A DNA stretch of 64,000 bases from Linanthus parryae (lineage: Eukaryota > Streptophyta > Magnoliopsida > Ericales > Polemoniaceae), in the NCBI GenBank assembly GCA_023055425.1, contig JALGPY010000005.1, forward strand, positions 82,439,495 through 82,503,494. The letters run 5' to 3'. The notes under the pieces are model-generated. The model was not told where the DNA came from. It saw only the letters and a list, made by a program, of their open reading frames with translations, and did no database searches. This document shows positions 22,252-33,484 of this stretch, piece after piece (position 1 is the stretch's first letter; each line of letters starts with the position of its first letter). Position numbers and translations under genes: made by a program.

Positions 22252-22669
22252 AACATAAGATGAGAGTTTTAACTGTCAGTGACATATATCTCTTTCAAAA
22301 CATTGAAGGTCCTACAAACTTGGTGACAGTTAGAAATCCCAAGTGGTAAGGCTCATGGTCGTACTTGATGAGCCAATACAGATGAATAATATTTGTGAAA
22401 TTATTCCATTCATTCCCGTTATCACCGAAACCATCTCAAAACCCATAAAAAGCATACAACCAGAGGTCTCAGCTAAAGTGCCTCACTGGGCCTGGGCCTC
22501 TAGAGAAGAACTAACTAAAAAGATAAACAAATGGAGATGGTTATGGACGGGAATGAGGGGAAAGAAATTTGGGTTCTTTCGGGCAAAGGTACAAATTTCA
22601 CTGTCAACCCATGCTGCACAACAATAATTAATAGGAAATGAACATTAACAAAAATTAAGAGTCAATTAC
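22252..22669. other. Unique flank between chromovirus and MITE, duplicated at 25127-25544
   Basis: A 94-codon frame (22343-22627, plus, again at 25218-25502) includes HWAWASREELTKKINKWRWL. No family was recognised. One of the few copy differences changes an Arg to a Gln in it. It could be a fragment of a host exon, but there is no splice or promoter support. Confidence 0.3.
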
Positions 22670-23040
22670 TTATTACCCACCTCCAGTATAGGTAATAATC
22701 CATGTACCACCTTCATATTCAAAATATTCTTATTACCACATACAGTTTATAATTGTTAACAATTAACAATTGAGGTAAATTGTGTCCAAAATTTTTAGTT
22801 GGTTAACGGTTTTCTAGGGGAAAGTGGCCCAATTATTAATTGTTTAGCAATTAATTTAACAATTAATAACTGGGCTACTTTGCCCCTAGAAAACTGTTAA
22901 CTAACTGAACCTCTTTGCCCCTAAAAACCATTAACTAACGAAAAAGTTTCGAAGGAATTTATTCCAGTTATTAATTCCTAACAATTAAAAACTGTAAGTG
23001 GTAATAAGAAGATTTTGAAACTGGAGTTGTTTTTTCAAGA
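22670..23040. mobile_element. Foldback MITE, right end missing (duplication copy 1)
   Basis: The same element as 25545-25946, cut at the duplication junction, so its right terminal repeat is absent. Confidence 0.85.
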
Positions 23041-25915
23041 CTCATAATGGCCTTCATGGGTTCTAAAATCTTTCTTGGCTATGTCTGCCTCCGTCACCCT
23101 TACTTGATGGTAACAACCCTCAAATCCATCTTTGAAAACACTTTAGCCCCTTGTAATTCTTCCAACAGTTCATCAATCACATGAATGAGAAACTTATTCT
23201 TGACTGTAATATGATTCAAGGCCCTGTAATATATGAAAAACTTCCAATAACTATCCTTCTTTTAAACTAATAGAACTCGAGAGAAAAAAAGACTTGATCT
23301 AGGCCTTATTGTACCAGCTTGCCACATTTCTTGTACCGGTCTTTCAATTTCATTCTTCTGCACAAAGGGATACATGTAGGGTTTTTGACAGACATGGTTG
23401 CAATCGTCTTTGAGTTTAATGGAATGATCTAGTTTTCTTGGAGGGGGTAGAGCTTTAGGTTCTTGGAACACTATGGAGTATTTTCTAATACTTGTTGAAT
23501 GACTTTAAACAACCCTTCTGCTCTATGGGCTTCCACTCTCATAATATGCAATTTTTTCTACTATTATATTTTCATTATTTCAATTGTAACTTGGGACTGT
23601 TTCTAAGCATATGGCCTTGATGATTTGTTGATTGTTTACTCCCCGCAGCGCGACTGTCTTCCCTCCTTCTTGAAAAGTTAACGAAAATGTTTTAAGATTC
23701 GTGGAGAAGGGACTCATCTATTTGAGACATTGCAATCCAAGTACAATATCACATCCCCTAGAGATAATAGTTTCTCATCGGTAACAATAATGCTTTTGTT
23801 GAACTTGATATAAACCCCATAACTGACTATCTCACTTCCATAAGCCAGCGTAACCTTCATATCAGGGGTATAATGGGTGATTAAACTCAGTTACTGGCTA
23901 TGTGAGGGTCCAAGAAATTGTGTCTGCTTCAAATGTCAATTAAGACAGTCAATATAGTTTCCTTGATTTTTCCCAATAGTTTGAGTGTGTCATGGGTTAC
24001 ATTACCAGATAATGCATGAACATAAATTTCCATTTCTAAATCTTAAGAATTAAGCTCAATGATCTCCTCCTCCTCCTCCCCCTCTTATTATTTCACCTTT
24101 TCTACTGCCTCTCCATCTTCCTAGTTGGATCCACACTTGTGTCCTTGGGTGATTTTTTTCCACAGTAGTAACATATGTTTTTTGCTCTTTTGGCTTGCAT
24201 TTCCTCTACAAATATCTTAATGACAAGCACTCTGGTATAAATGTTACTTGCAAGATCCTTGGCTTTATAACTCTGTCCAAAAACTGGTGATCGACTTATT
24301 GCTACTGAAGCTTTGGTCTTATGAGTTTTAGATTGTTTATAGTGTTCTCTTTCATTCTTGCCTTGAATTGTGCTCCAATGGTGTGTTTATTCCCTTGTTT
24401 TCTATCACATGTTGCCTTGTAACCACACCTATTTGTTCCAGGTTCATGGTTGCTGGAGTTTTAGCAATGGCTTTGTGTCAGGTTGTGTGTTCTTGGTAAG
24501 TTCTGGGCATGTGAAGGATCCATTCTTGAACAGTTTCTCCTCAAATGATAGGATACTATGGATGAACCCCTTGAGCCAAGATTCTACGCTGTCTACCTTT
24601 CCTTCTGTTCATTTAAGTTCTCCATTTGCGACTCCAATGCTTCTAGCTTGTCATCCAGGTCTTGGAGTGAACCATTTGAGCCTAGAGATCCTGCAAACCT
24701 CACTCTCCGGTTGATTATACAGTTCGCCTCAGCCATTGCCTTAGTTTGGATCATTCACTACTTAGAAAATTGGATCAATTTGGGCACTGATACCAAATGT
24801 TAGGATTGAGGACCTTCAAACCCTAACTATGGCGAATTTCATGATTAAGGAAATTGGTTTGAATAATGATAGAACTAAACACATAATTGAGAGAGAGAGG
24901 GAGAGAGATTGAGAGGAAGAATTGGTGATTTCATTCGATAAACAAGAAATGCACAATTTCGGGCTACTTATAGAAAAGATGAGAAGAAAGAAGATAACGA
25001 AGTTGGTTTAATATAACTGATTTGTGCCCGCAACCAATTGGCGGTAGCCACATGGCGGGTCCCGTGGTTTTATGGGACTGTTTTCCCATTTAACACTTTC
25101 TAAACTGCGTTTTTCACAACAACATAAACATAAGATGAGAGTTTTAACTGTCAGTGACATATATCTCTTTCAAAACATTGAAGGTCCTACAAACTTGGTG
25201 ACAGTTAGAAATCCCAAGTGGTAAGGCTCATGGTCGTACTTGATGAGCCAATACAGATGAATAATATTTGTGAAATTATTCCATTCATTCCCGTTATCAC
25301 CGAAACCATCTCAAAACCCATAAAAAGCATACAACCAGAGGTCTCAGCTAAAGTGCCTCACTGGGCCTGGGCCTCTAGAGAAGAACTAACTAAAAAGATA
25401 AACAAATGGAGATGGTTATGGACGGGAATGAGGGGAAAGAAATTTGGGTTCTTTCAGGCAAAGGTACAAATTTCACTGTCAACCCATGCTGCACAACAAT
25501 AATTAATAGGAAATGAACATTAACAAAAATTAAGAGTCAATTACTTATTACCCACCTCCAGTATAGGTAATAATCCATGTACCACCTTCATATTCAAAAT
25601 ATTCTTATTACCACATACAGTTTATAATTGTTAACAATTAACAATTGAGGTAAATTGTGTCCAAAATTTTTAGTTGGTTAACGGTTTTCTAGGGGAAAGT
25701 GGCCCAATTATTAATTGTTTAGCAATTAATTTAACAATTAATAACTGGGCTACTTTGCCCCTAGAAAACTGTTAACTAACTGAACCTCTTTGCCCCTAAA
25801 AACCATTAACTAACGAAAAAGTTTCGAAGGAATTTATTCCAGTTATTAATTCCTAACAATTAAAAACTGTAAGTGGTAATAAGAAGATTTTGAAACTGGA
25901 GTTGTTTTTTCAAGA
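23041..25915. repeat. Tandem duplication, copy 2 (2,875 bp)
   Basis: The second copy, joined head-to-tail. The junction CAAGA|CTCATAATGG fuses the middle of the MITE with the middle of the chromovirus RT. Copy 2 runs on into the full MITE end. The chromovirus parts inside (RT at 23262-23471 and LTR at 24798-25121) are not an independent insertion. Confidence 0.95.
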
Positions 25916-25946
25916 ATCATTACCCTATACTGGAGGTGGGTAATAA
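25545..25946. mobile_element. Foldback MITE, about 402 bp
   Basis: The ends are TTATTACCCACCTCCAGTAT and its inverse. The inversion extends through most of the element: the TCTTATTACCAC blocks, the GGTTTTCTAGGGG and CCCCTAGAAAAC blocks and the AATTATTAATTG core all pair. The whole sequence can fold into one long hairpin. No coding capacity. The superfamily is not assigned; I could not read a convincing target-site duplication. Confidence 0.85.
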
Positions 25947-26074
25947 CTATATGGACCGAAAAATTAATTTAAGGATGTGAATTTAGAGTTTGATGGTTCA
26001 GAGTGTGTATTGCAAAAGTAGTGGCAATTTACAGGGAAACACAAATTAACATAAGAGAAAAACAAATCATGTTA

Positions 26075-26360
26075 GTCCCTCCATCCCAAAAAGTTTCTCC
26101 TGTTTGTAACCTTGGATGGTCTTAAAATTGTGTCTCATTTAAAAATACCATCACTTTTGACTTGATAAAATTATTAAATTGTCATGTGTGACATATGTTC
26201 TCTTTTCTTAAAATGTGAATTATTAAGAGAGTAAATGACTAAATGTATGTGAGAAAGTAAAGTGAAAAACATGTTTTTTTTTTTAAAGTATAACCATAAT
26301 TTGAGAATATCCGTTTCAGGAAAATAAGACAATAAGACAATGACAATGTGACGGAGGAAA
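26075..26360. mobile_element. Stowaway-like MITE
   Basis: Begins GTCCCTCCATCCC after a TA and ends GTGACGGAGGAAA before a TA, matching the CTCCCTCCGTCCC ends of plant Stowaway (Tc1/mariner) MITEs. AT-rich interior without a frame. The inner inverted repeats are degraded. Confidence 0.65.
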
Positions 26361-26771
26361 TATTTGATAATAATTTTGATTAGGAGAATGGATTATTGTT
26401 AGATGGGGGATCCACGTAAACTCTTTTATATGAAATCTCACCAACTCAGTAGTTAACCCTTAAATTTTCAGAAATTGAGTGCTGTAGTGTATTATTTGTG
26501 TAACCACTAGCTACCTAACCACGACTGCACTGCACATTAAAGGCATTTATTTGAAGCCAACTTGATTTTGAAGTTAACAGAAAGGCTCGAAATCAAGACC
26601 TGAATGAACTGCCTACATTGTCCTTTTTATTGGACTGAACTCGAGAATTCAATGAATTGCCTACACAATCCTTTTCACCGGACTAATGTCTATTTCCACA
26701 AAGAATTTTTGTGAGTATCTATTCTCTACACGTGCTTTCAGCGTGCCAAATCTTATAGTTTCTTTGATTAT
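26361..26771. other. Non-coding stretch with a segment similar to 30317-30490
   Basis: Bases 26404-26580 resemble 30320-30490 in the same orientation: shared blocks are CCACGTAAACTCTTTTAT / CCACATGAACTCTTTTAT, TCACCAACT, GCACTGCACATT / GCACTGAACATT and GAAGCCAACTTG. No gene is seen. Confidence 0.6.
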
Positions 26772-27965
26772 TACCACTCTGTTTCTTCTCTTTCTCCCCC
26801 TTGGAGAGGGCACAGAGATTAAGGAAAATGGCTGTTTGACCATCTTACCCCTGCCCTTTCCAATAATTATTTCTGTCCACCTCTCTCTCTCTTCTATCTT
26901 TGTCGTCTCTCTCTCTTCTATCTGCTTGAGAACAACAAACACAACCACCACCACAACCAGTCCACCAGAGAACCCCAGTGTTAGATTACATATCCAAGAA
27001 AAAAGAATGTTTGAACAAAATAACAAATTGAATAAAAAAAATTTAAAGATGAAATCAAACAACCACAAGACAATCTGGGCAGAAGAGAAATGAAGAAGTG
27101 ATTACAGATCAACCACAGGACAATCTGGGTAGAAGAGAAGACGAGATGAATCAGGGCCGCCTCCAACCTCCGGATCGAACGAATTCACGCCGCTGCCTCC
27201 AGATCTTCAAGCACAGCAACGCCTCGCCACCGCCGCCGCATCTGAGAATCAAAAAGCGAGATCTAAAGGGGAGATGCTACCACCGTCGCAATCGCCGTCG
27301 ATGCAACCACCGTCGACATCGCCGTCGTCGAGGTAGCCTTCTGAGTTCGCCGGCGAGATCTCCTTCGTCTTCTGATGACATCGCCGTCGAACTCAGAAGG
27401 CTACCTCGACGACGGCGATGTCGACGGTGGTTGCATCGACGGCGATTGCGACGGTGGTAGCATCTCCCCTTTAGATCTCGCTTTTTGATTCTCAGATGCG
27501 GCGGCGGTGGCGAGGCGTTGCTGTGCTTGAAGATCTGGAGGCAGCGGCGTGAATTCGTTCGATCCGGAGGTTGGAGGCGGCCCTGATTCATCTCGTCTTC
27601 TCTTCTACCCAGATTGTCCTGTGGTTGATCTGTAATCACTTCTTCATTTCTCTTCTGCCCAGATTGTCTTGTGGTTGTTTGATTTCATCTTTAAAGTTTT
27701 TTTATTCTATTTGTTATTTTGTTCAAACATTCTTTTTGCTTGGATATGTAATCTAACACTGGGGTTCTCTGGTGGACTGGTTGTGGTGGTGGTTGTGTTT
27801 GTTGTTCTCAAGCAGATAGAAGAGAGAGAGACGACAAAGATAGAAGAGAGAGAGAGGTGGACAGAAATAATTATTGGAAAGGGCAGGGGTAAGATGGTCA
27901 AACAGCCATTTTCCTTAATCTCTGTGCCCTCTCCAAGGGGGAGAAAGAGAAGAAACAGAGTGGTA
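26772..27965. repeat. Giant near-perfect inverted repeat (585-bp arms, 24-nt loop)
   Basis: Arm 26772-27356 pairs with 27381-27965 (paired positions sum to 54737). I count about four mismatches in 585 pairs. The arms hold a CT-rich leader-like part, an (A)n-rich part and a GC-rich centre with CGCCGTCG words. Open frames on both strands are mirror images and look spurious. The transcript would fold into a long hairpin, a shape that in plants can feed DCL enzymes. It could be a foldback transposon or a duplicated gene leader. Confidence 0.95.
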
Positions 27966-28260
27966 TTTGTTAACCCAAGTTCTATCGAAACTATGACTAG
28001 ATATTTGTACTCCAACTTCACATAATTCAACGTTTTAGATTTGGCCTACATGTACTGAAAAAGTTGTATCTGCTAGTGTAGAATATAATGACCTTGTCAT
28101 ATGAACATTGACTATAAAAGTGGATTAGACCACTGTCACAGCAAAGGGTTTCCAACCCTCAAAAATACAAGTGGAGGAGAAAACAAAACCCTACCAGAAG
28201 ATGAAACGCTAGAAAACAAGTCCGAGACCGTCAACCTCAGTTGTTTGTACACATTATTAA
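27966..28260. other. Non-coding spacer downstream of the F-box gene
   Basis: No repeat or RNA gene seen. It would contain the 3' UTR and polyadenylation region of the minus-strand gene. Confidence 0.4.
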
Positions 28261-29789
28261 TTACCTCTGATCTTTCTGGCTCGAACAAATTAATCCAAAA
28301 AAGTAGTTTTCATCTGGAGAAGAAACCACAATTTTCTTTCTGCCGCACCCAGAAATGTACTTGAAATGGCTTTTAGGAATCTTCTTCACTCCCCATGACT
28401 GTTTTTCTGGTGTTGTTATAGTCATGGACTTTAGAGTACCAAACGACACCTTAAGCAACAAATCTATCAACTGCACCAAACAATCTTCTTGGTAATAACT
28501 AGTACTAAAACTAAAACCCTCCAGTTGAATAGTCTTCAGATGTTTAAGTACTTGATCAGCAGTTGACCTTATAGTTTCGTAGTCGCAACATAGATGAGGC
28601 TCGTGCCAGTATAGGAAGAAACACGGACACTCAATAGGATTCAGTCTACTGTCAATCTGGATAAATTCAAACAAAGGACCAAAATGAACAAGAAATAATT
28701 CAGGTGTGTAACTAAATGGATTATGGGTAGTCATTTTTGGCGATAATAAAGGGAGTTTTACCTTAACGAACAAATTTTCCAAGAAAGGTGTTATGCTTAA
28801 GAAGCAAGCCAACGAGCCCATCTTCTTCAAGTCCATCGAAGAATCTGACCAGTGCAATTCCTTTAGTTTAGTGAATTTGAAAGGAAGCAATCCGAAAACT
28901 ATTCCCGATGAGCACATCCACTAGAAAATCGGAAACAATCAGTGTCAATAAGTTTTACACAATTTGTTTCAGTGAATGTAATGAAATTGTGCTTGCATGT
29001 CGAAAGTGGAAATAGTCATACCTCAAGAAGCCAACCACTAATGGATAGAACCTCAATGTCCTTGAGAGAGGTCAGGAGTTCGAGAACATCTTCACAGTCA
29101 AATTCATTTTTTCCTAAGCCTTCTCTCAAATCGAGTCTTGCATCAACCAAGCTCCTACACATTTCTATCTGAATAACGGAAAGGACTCCTCTGTACCACA
29201 AGGACTTGATGTTCGTGTCTGAGAGCCTAATACTCGCTATATCAGGACAATCAGAAACTTCAAAATGGCGAAGAGAGTTGTTTTCTTTAATTTCAACATT
29301 CTTTAGCCCACAGCACTTTTCCAGCTTCAAGATTTCCAGAAGTTGGCAGCTCGAAAACAAATCTTGAACGAGCTTTTTGGCAAGTTGGTGAATTGATCTC
29401 AGATGCAGAGTCTTCAAAGATGAAAAGCCACCTACCTCCATGGGCTTAAAAGTTAAGTTGAAATTGCTACTTCTGACAAAGTTCTTACCTGTGGAGAAAT
29501 CAAGATGGAGCTCTTCTTCTCCTCCCTTGGTGGCCACTAAGTTACTGAGCTTCCACAGCTCGAGACTTTTGGAAGATTTCGTTAGCAGGGTTATGATTTG
29601 GCTTTTGTTTTCATGAGAATTGAAGTCCAATTCTACTCGAAATGGTATCAAAAGGCTGTTCCAACAAGTTGAGAGAATGCAAGTTTTCACAGCTTCCTTT
29701 AATGGAATGAGTGAAATGATTTGGAGGAGTATTTCTTGTGGCAAGGTGTTGATTGATGATGAAGATGATAACACCTTCTCTTCCTTCAT
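28261..29789 (-). CDS. F-box/LRR/FBD-type protein, two exons
   Basis: A putative SCF ubiquitin-ligase receptor: the F-box would bind SKP1-like protein and the LRR part a substrate. Exon 1 is 29022-29789, from ATG at 29789. The intron is 28921-29020 (100 bp, donor GAG|GTATGA, acceptor TTTTCTAG|TGG). Exon 2 is 28261-28920. The joined protein has 475 residues. The F-box is at about residues 14-50 (INTLPQEILLQIISLIPLKE, CILSTCWNSLL). LRR-like repeats follow (LKTLHLRS, LLEILKLEKCCGLKNVEI, LRHFEVSDCPDIASI). The splice restores the family motif SWLLEW-C-S before PFKFTKLKELHW. An FBD-like end (LKHLKTIQLEGFSFS) is near the C-terminus. No lesions are visible. The FBD subfamily is large in eudicots and most members have unknown targets. 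Confidence 0.88.
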
Positions 29790-30897
29790 GATTTCTTAAA
29801 TTCAAAGGTTCAAGCTTGTATAAATCATTCTAATAAAGAGGAGAAGAAGATAATAGCATGACAATGTTCAAAATTCAAAGCATATTCTTGTAAGAGCTGC
29901 AACTTAAGATATAAGGTATATCGCAACTGTCTTGTTTTTATGTGTACTACTTTTTTGGCATTCCTACCAAATGTCTTCAGTTTGAAAAATAACTAGTATA
30001 TTTAATAGCAGTAGTTTTCACCATTATTTTCCCTCTATTCAAAGTCGTATATGCAATAGAAAAATTCCTTGTGTATAGATATATGTTTATATATTGCACA
30101 AAAATTGTCATTTATTTTGCTAACACTAAAATTGTCATTGATTATGAAGCTATCAAGAAAAATAAAAAGATATTTTTAAACTTCTAAAAATCAGAACAAT
30201 CATTTACATATCGGGAAGAAGCTAGTAGGGCATATAAAAATGAGACAGAGGCAATAGAATATTTCAGTAATCATAATTAGCAACTACCGTAAGAGTCAAT
30301 TATGTCAGTATATATAAGAGGGAGCCACATGAACTCTTTTATTCTGTTCATCACCAACTTATTGGTTGACTTCTCTATTGTGTGGAACTTGATTGGTAGA
30401 TGCTACAATTGATTTTCAAACCATTCCATCACAACCAGCGCACTGAACATTTTAAATGTTAAATGAAGCCAACTTGGTTTAAAGGTATAATTTGAAAACA
30501 GGAGGATACATGACAATTTGGATCCAACATATTGTCATAGTGGTTGAAAATTGTAATATCGCAAGTTGTATAAGGTGGTGCCAAGAAAAAGTTTGTTTTG
30601 TGACGTACCTTACAGATATGAAGAATAAGCCACCAGCGATCGCAACAAGACACAAGAATATCTGCTTCAGGTCAACTAGCGACAATACGTGAATATATAT
30701 AACAAATTAGCATGAAATATTTTGAAATGTATATATTCTAGTCCATTAAATCAGATTGACTTAAATAATTGGATCTAATCTTTTTTAAGTGTTTTTTTTT
30801 TTCTGAAAGAAATTCGAGGAAAAAATGTCACTCCAGATAAAGAAATTACATTTTCAATCATTTTTTTAAAGAGTGCTGATAATTACAGCACAAATAA
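29790..30897. other. Upstream region of the F-box gene, no other gene seen
   Basis: AT-rich. A TATA-like TTTATAC (minus strand, about 29819-29825) lies about 30 bp above the start codon. The block 30317-30490 resembles 26404-26580. Short frames around 30459-30692 lie on both strands and look accidental. Confidence 0.45.
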
Positions 30898-31308
30898 CAC
30901 TAATTACATCACAATTTATATCGAAATGACCACAGTGCCCTTAATAATGATGCGTCGTAATTCCCCGACGACTCATTTCTTTCCAGTGAGATAATTTTCA
31001 GATCGGTTGCTCCAAACCAAAAAGATTAGCCACAATATCTGTTTTGATAACTCACAGGGAACACTCTCCTTCTCTCTTTATCTCTCATGATCTTGCCCGG
31101 AAAAGTCCTCACCAATCTTAGCTTTATTTGTGCTCTCTTGCAGGTACAAAAACACATAATCCACCATCATCATCTCCATCCCCAGATACACATCCACAAC
31201 TCAAACTAGGATCATATTCAACTTACAATAAACCCTCAATCCTGACACCAAGGGAAACCTAAACCTCATACTCAACCCAAACTGGAGCCACCACAACAAA
31301 CAAGGGAT

Positions 31309-31718
31309 TGTTGGGATTTATCACGTTGAAATCCCGCGCAACGGAAAAACAAACACGATCACTACACGAACACGCGATATGGAGAACGAGAAAATAAAGA
31401 ACACGATATTTAACGTGCTTCGGCAAATTGCCTACGTGCAAGGGGCAAGAAAGAATTTTCACTAGTACGAAAACCGTACACCCACAATTCTCTCTACAAG
31501 CCTCTCAACTCTCCTACACACTAAACCTGTGTGCCACTCTGAGTTGAACTTATGAAATAAAACAATAGCTAGCAGCTCTATTTATATACTAAACTAGAGG
31601 AGGTGGAAAAGCCCACCTAGCCCAAGCTATCACCTCCTCAGAGATCACCTCCTCAGAAGAGAAATCAGACGCATCGGGTACACCGATTCGTCTTGTAGAA
31701 TTCGAGACAAACCCAACA
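31309..31718 (-). repeat. 3' LTR of the gag-protease copia element
   Basis: 410 bp, equal in length to 34117-34526. The polypurine tract AAGGTGGAATT (minus strand, 31719-31729) adjoins it. Confidence 0.95.
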
Positions 31719-32264
31719 AATTCCACCTTGTCTTAAATTCTGCAACCGCCAGCAAATTCCTCAGCCATGCTCGTCATGCACGACCCTTTACAGCACCTCC
31801 ACCGAGATTCTCCCATTCGCGCCCCTCCTTGGGGCGCCTTCTCGCACCCCTGACACGGGTGCGTCCCAAAGTCTGCTACTTTGGGGAGCGGTGTGGCTCC
31901 ACCTCTCCACCTGCTCGAACATCATTGGAGAGACCACCACCATCCAGGTCAAGTGCAAACGAGACTCGCTTCCTCTTCACTTCTGCAGAAGTTTTCTTCA
32001 GCGATGTTCTCATCAACGATGGATCGTCAACCTTCATATGCATCTCGATCACTTTAACTGGACAACCTCCTTGAACAACCTGCAACTCTTGTGTAGCCTG
32101 CACCTTCTCCGTCTTGCACTTGACCCTTGCACGTCCACCTCGTGCTCCTCCGCGTCCGTTCCCGGTGCATCTCCTTAGTTTCTTCCCTTGTTCATTCATA
32201 CGCCCCGCATGCGTATCTCGCCGACCTATAATCATTGTCTCTTGTGTGACAGAAGATCCACTTG

Positions 32265-32790
32265 TCACAACACTCCCCACATGTTTGTATAGACCCTCAA
32301 CCAATTTCCCCTGCAGCAAAGTCTTATCTGTCGTAGACACACCTCAATTTCTCCATCATGAATTGAGACTCTACAACCCTTACTGTCCAACATCCCCAAT
32401 GAGATCAGATTCTTCCTCAAGCGTGGCACATGTCTCACCCCCGTCAGCGCCAAGATCCTCTTATCAAGCTTACGAAACCTTACTGTACCCATACCAACAA
32501 CTTTACTAGTCGAGTTGTTAGCCATCTTGATAGTGCCCCCATCACAAGCTTGATAAGTTGCAAACTGCTCCCTGGCTGCACACATGTGAAACGAACATCC
32601 ATAATCTAAAATCCAATCTGACTGCTCATTTCCTGAAGTGACTATCATCACATCCACTGGATCTTCATCATTGTCGGACTTCTCAATGACTGCAGCCTCT
32701 GATGGTTGATTCATCTTCCTCGCCGCTTTGTACTTCTCACAATGCTTTCGAATATGGCATTCCTGACTACAAAAGTACATCGCGGCTTGT
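32265..32790 (-). pseudogene. Copia zinc knuckle and protease
   Basis: It begins in a new frame with YFCSQECHIRKHCEK (a knuckle with the Gly before His changed to Cys). The protease active site reads DWILDYGCSFHMC, where Tyr replaces the Ser/Thr of D-S/T-G. VRHVPRLRKNLISLGMLDSKG is the typical end of the copia protease. After this the pol is missing. Bases 31730-32264 hold Lys/Glu-rich remnants without a domain, leading to the PPT. Confidence 0.75.
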
Positions 32791-33484
32791 AGTCATCACC
32801 TCTGGATTTGGAACGTCCCCTCCTATGAGCCTCCTTCTCTTGTCTCTTTCCACGATCTTGACTTCCCTCGTATGTAGCCATGATTCCATCAAGTTGCGTC
32901 TTGTCGCTATCCTTTTTCCTTACCGAATCATGGGAAATAAGAGTAGCAACCACCTCATCTAACTTGATAGTCTCCTTCCCATACATCAACGTAGTCTTGA
33001 TGTGCTCGTACGAAGGAGGTAGAGAAACTAACAAGAGAATTGCTTGATCTTCTTCTTCAATATTCGCATCAACCGCATTTAACTCTGTTAGAACCCTGTT
33101 GAACTCATCCAAGTGTTCCATAAAATCCTTCCCTTCGGCCATATGCAGCCCATACAACTGTCGTTTCAAGAACAGTCGACTCGTCAATGACTTGGACTTA
33201 TACCTGCTCTCCAACTTCGTCCACAGCTCGTAGGGATCCATCTCATTGATGACTTCCCAGAGTGTACTATTGCCGAGATATAGCTGAATCGTTCTATTCG
33301 CCATCTCTTGCATCTCCTCCCACTTGTCATCTGTCACACCCGCCGACTTTTCAGACTTCTTCTTCGTGAGAGCCTTGATAAGACCTTCCCTTGTCAACAT
33401 ATTTTTAACTAGTTGCTGCCATAGAGTGAAATCGTTGTGGCCGTTGAATTGTTCAATCACGAAACTAGAAATTTTTACCGCCAT
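32711..33484 (-). CDS. Copia Gag (UBN2-type), largely open
   Basis: The structural protein of the retroelement particle. I take the ATG at 33484 (MAVKISSFVIEQFNGHNDF), since the upstream frame lacks another ATG. The N-terminus has F-x-G-x-N/H-D/Y-x-x-W (FNGHNDFTLWQ). The UBN2-type core follows: WEEMQEMANRTIQLYLG, LWTKLESRYKSKSLTSRL, MAEGKDFMEHLDEFNRV and EEDQAILLLVSLPPSYEH. The basic tail (GRSKSRGDDYKPR) leads to a CCHC knuckle whose frame shifts near 32790; the last 20 or so residues here are therefore out of frame. About 230 residues are intact. Confidence 0.85.
   Translation of the reverse strand: MAVKISSFVIEQFNGHNDFTLWQQLVKNMLTREGLIKALTKKKSEKSAGVTDDKWEEMQEMANRTIQLYLGNSTLWEVINEMDPYELWTKLESRYKSKSLTSRLFLKRQLYGLHMAEGKDFMEHLDEFNRVLTELNAVDANIEEEDQAILLLVSLPPSYEHIKTTLMYGKETIKLDEVVATLISHDSVRKKDSDKTQLDGIMATYEGSQDRGKRQEKEAHRRGRSKSRGDDYKPRCTFVVRNAIFESIVRSTKRRGR

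Larger units (their letters stand above)
20166..23040. repeat. Tandem duplication, copy 1 (2,875 bp)
   Basis: Repeats at 23041-25915 with a constant offset of 2,875. It contains chromovirus RT to 5' LTR, the right flank and the left 371 bp of a foldback MITE. I see only a few differences (for example near 20721, 20825 and 22580). Confidence 0.95.

Noticed and set aside
22343..22627. 94-codon frame, repeated at 25218-25502
   Set aside because: Conserved only because of the recent tandem duplication; no family, promoter or splice evidence. Kept only as a note on that stretch.
23041..25121. A second, separate chromovirus insertion
   Set aside because: Sequence and offset are identical to 20166-22246; it shares the flank and has no target duplication of its own, so it is part of the tandem duplication.
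26661..28030. Several frames of 60-135 codons around the hairpin, mirrored on both strands
   Set aside because: They are mirror images produced by the inverted repeat, with no recognised domain or splice support.
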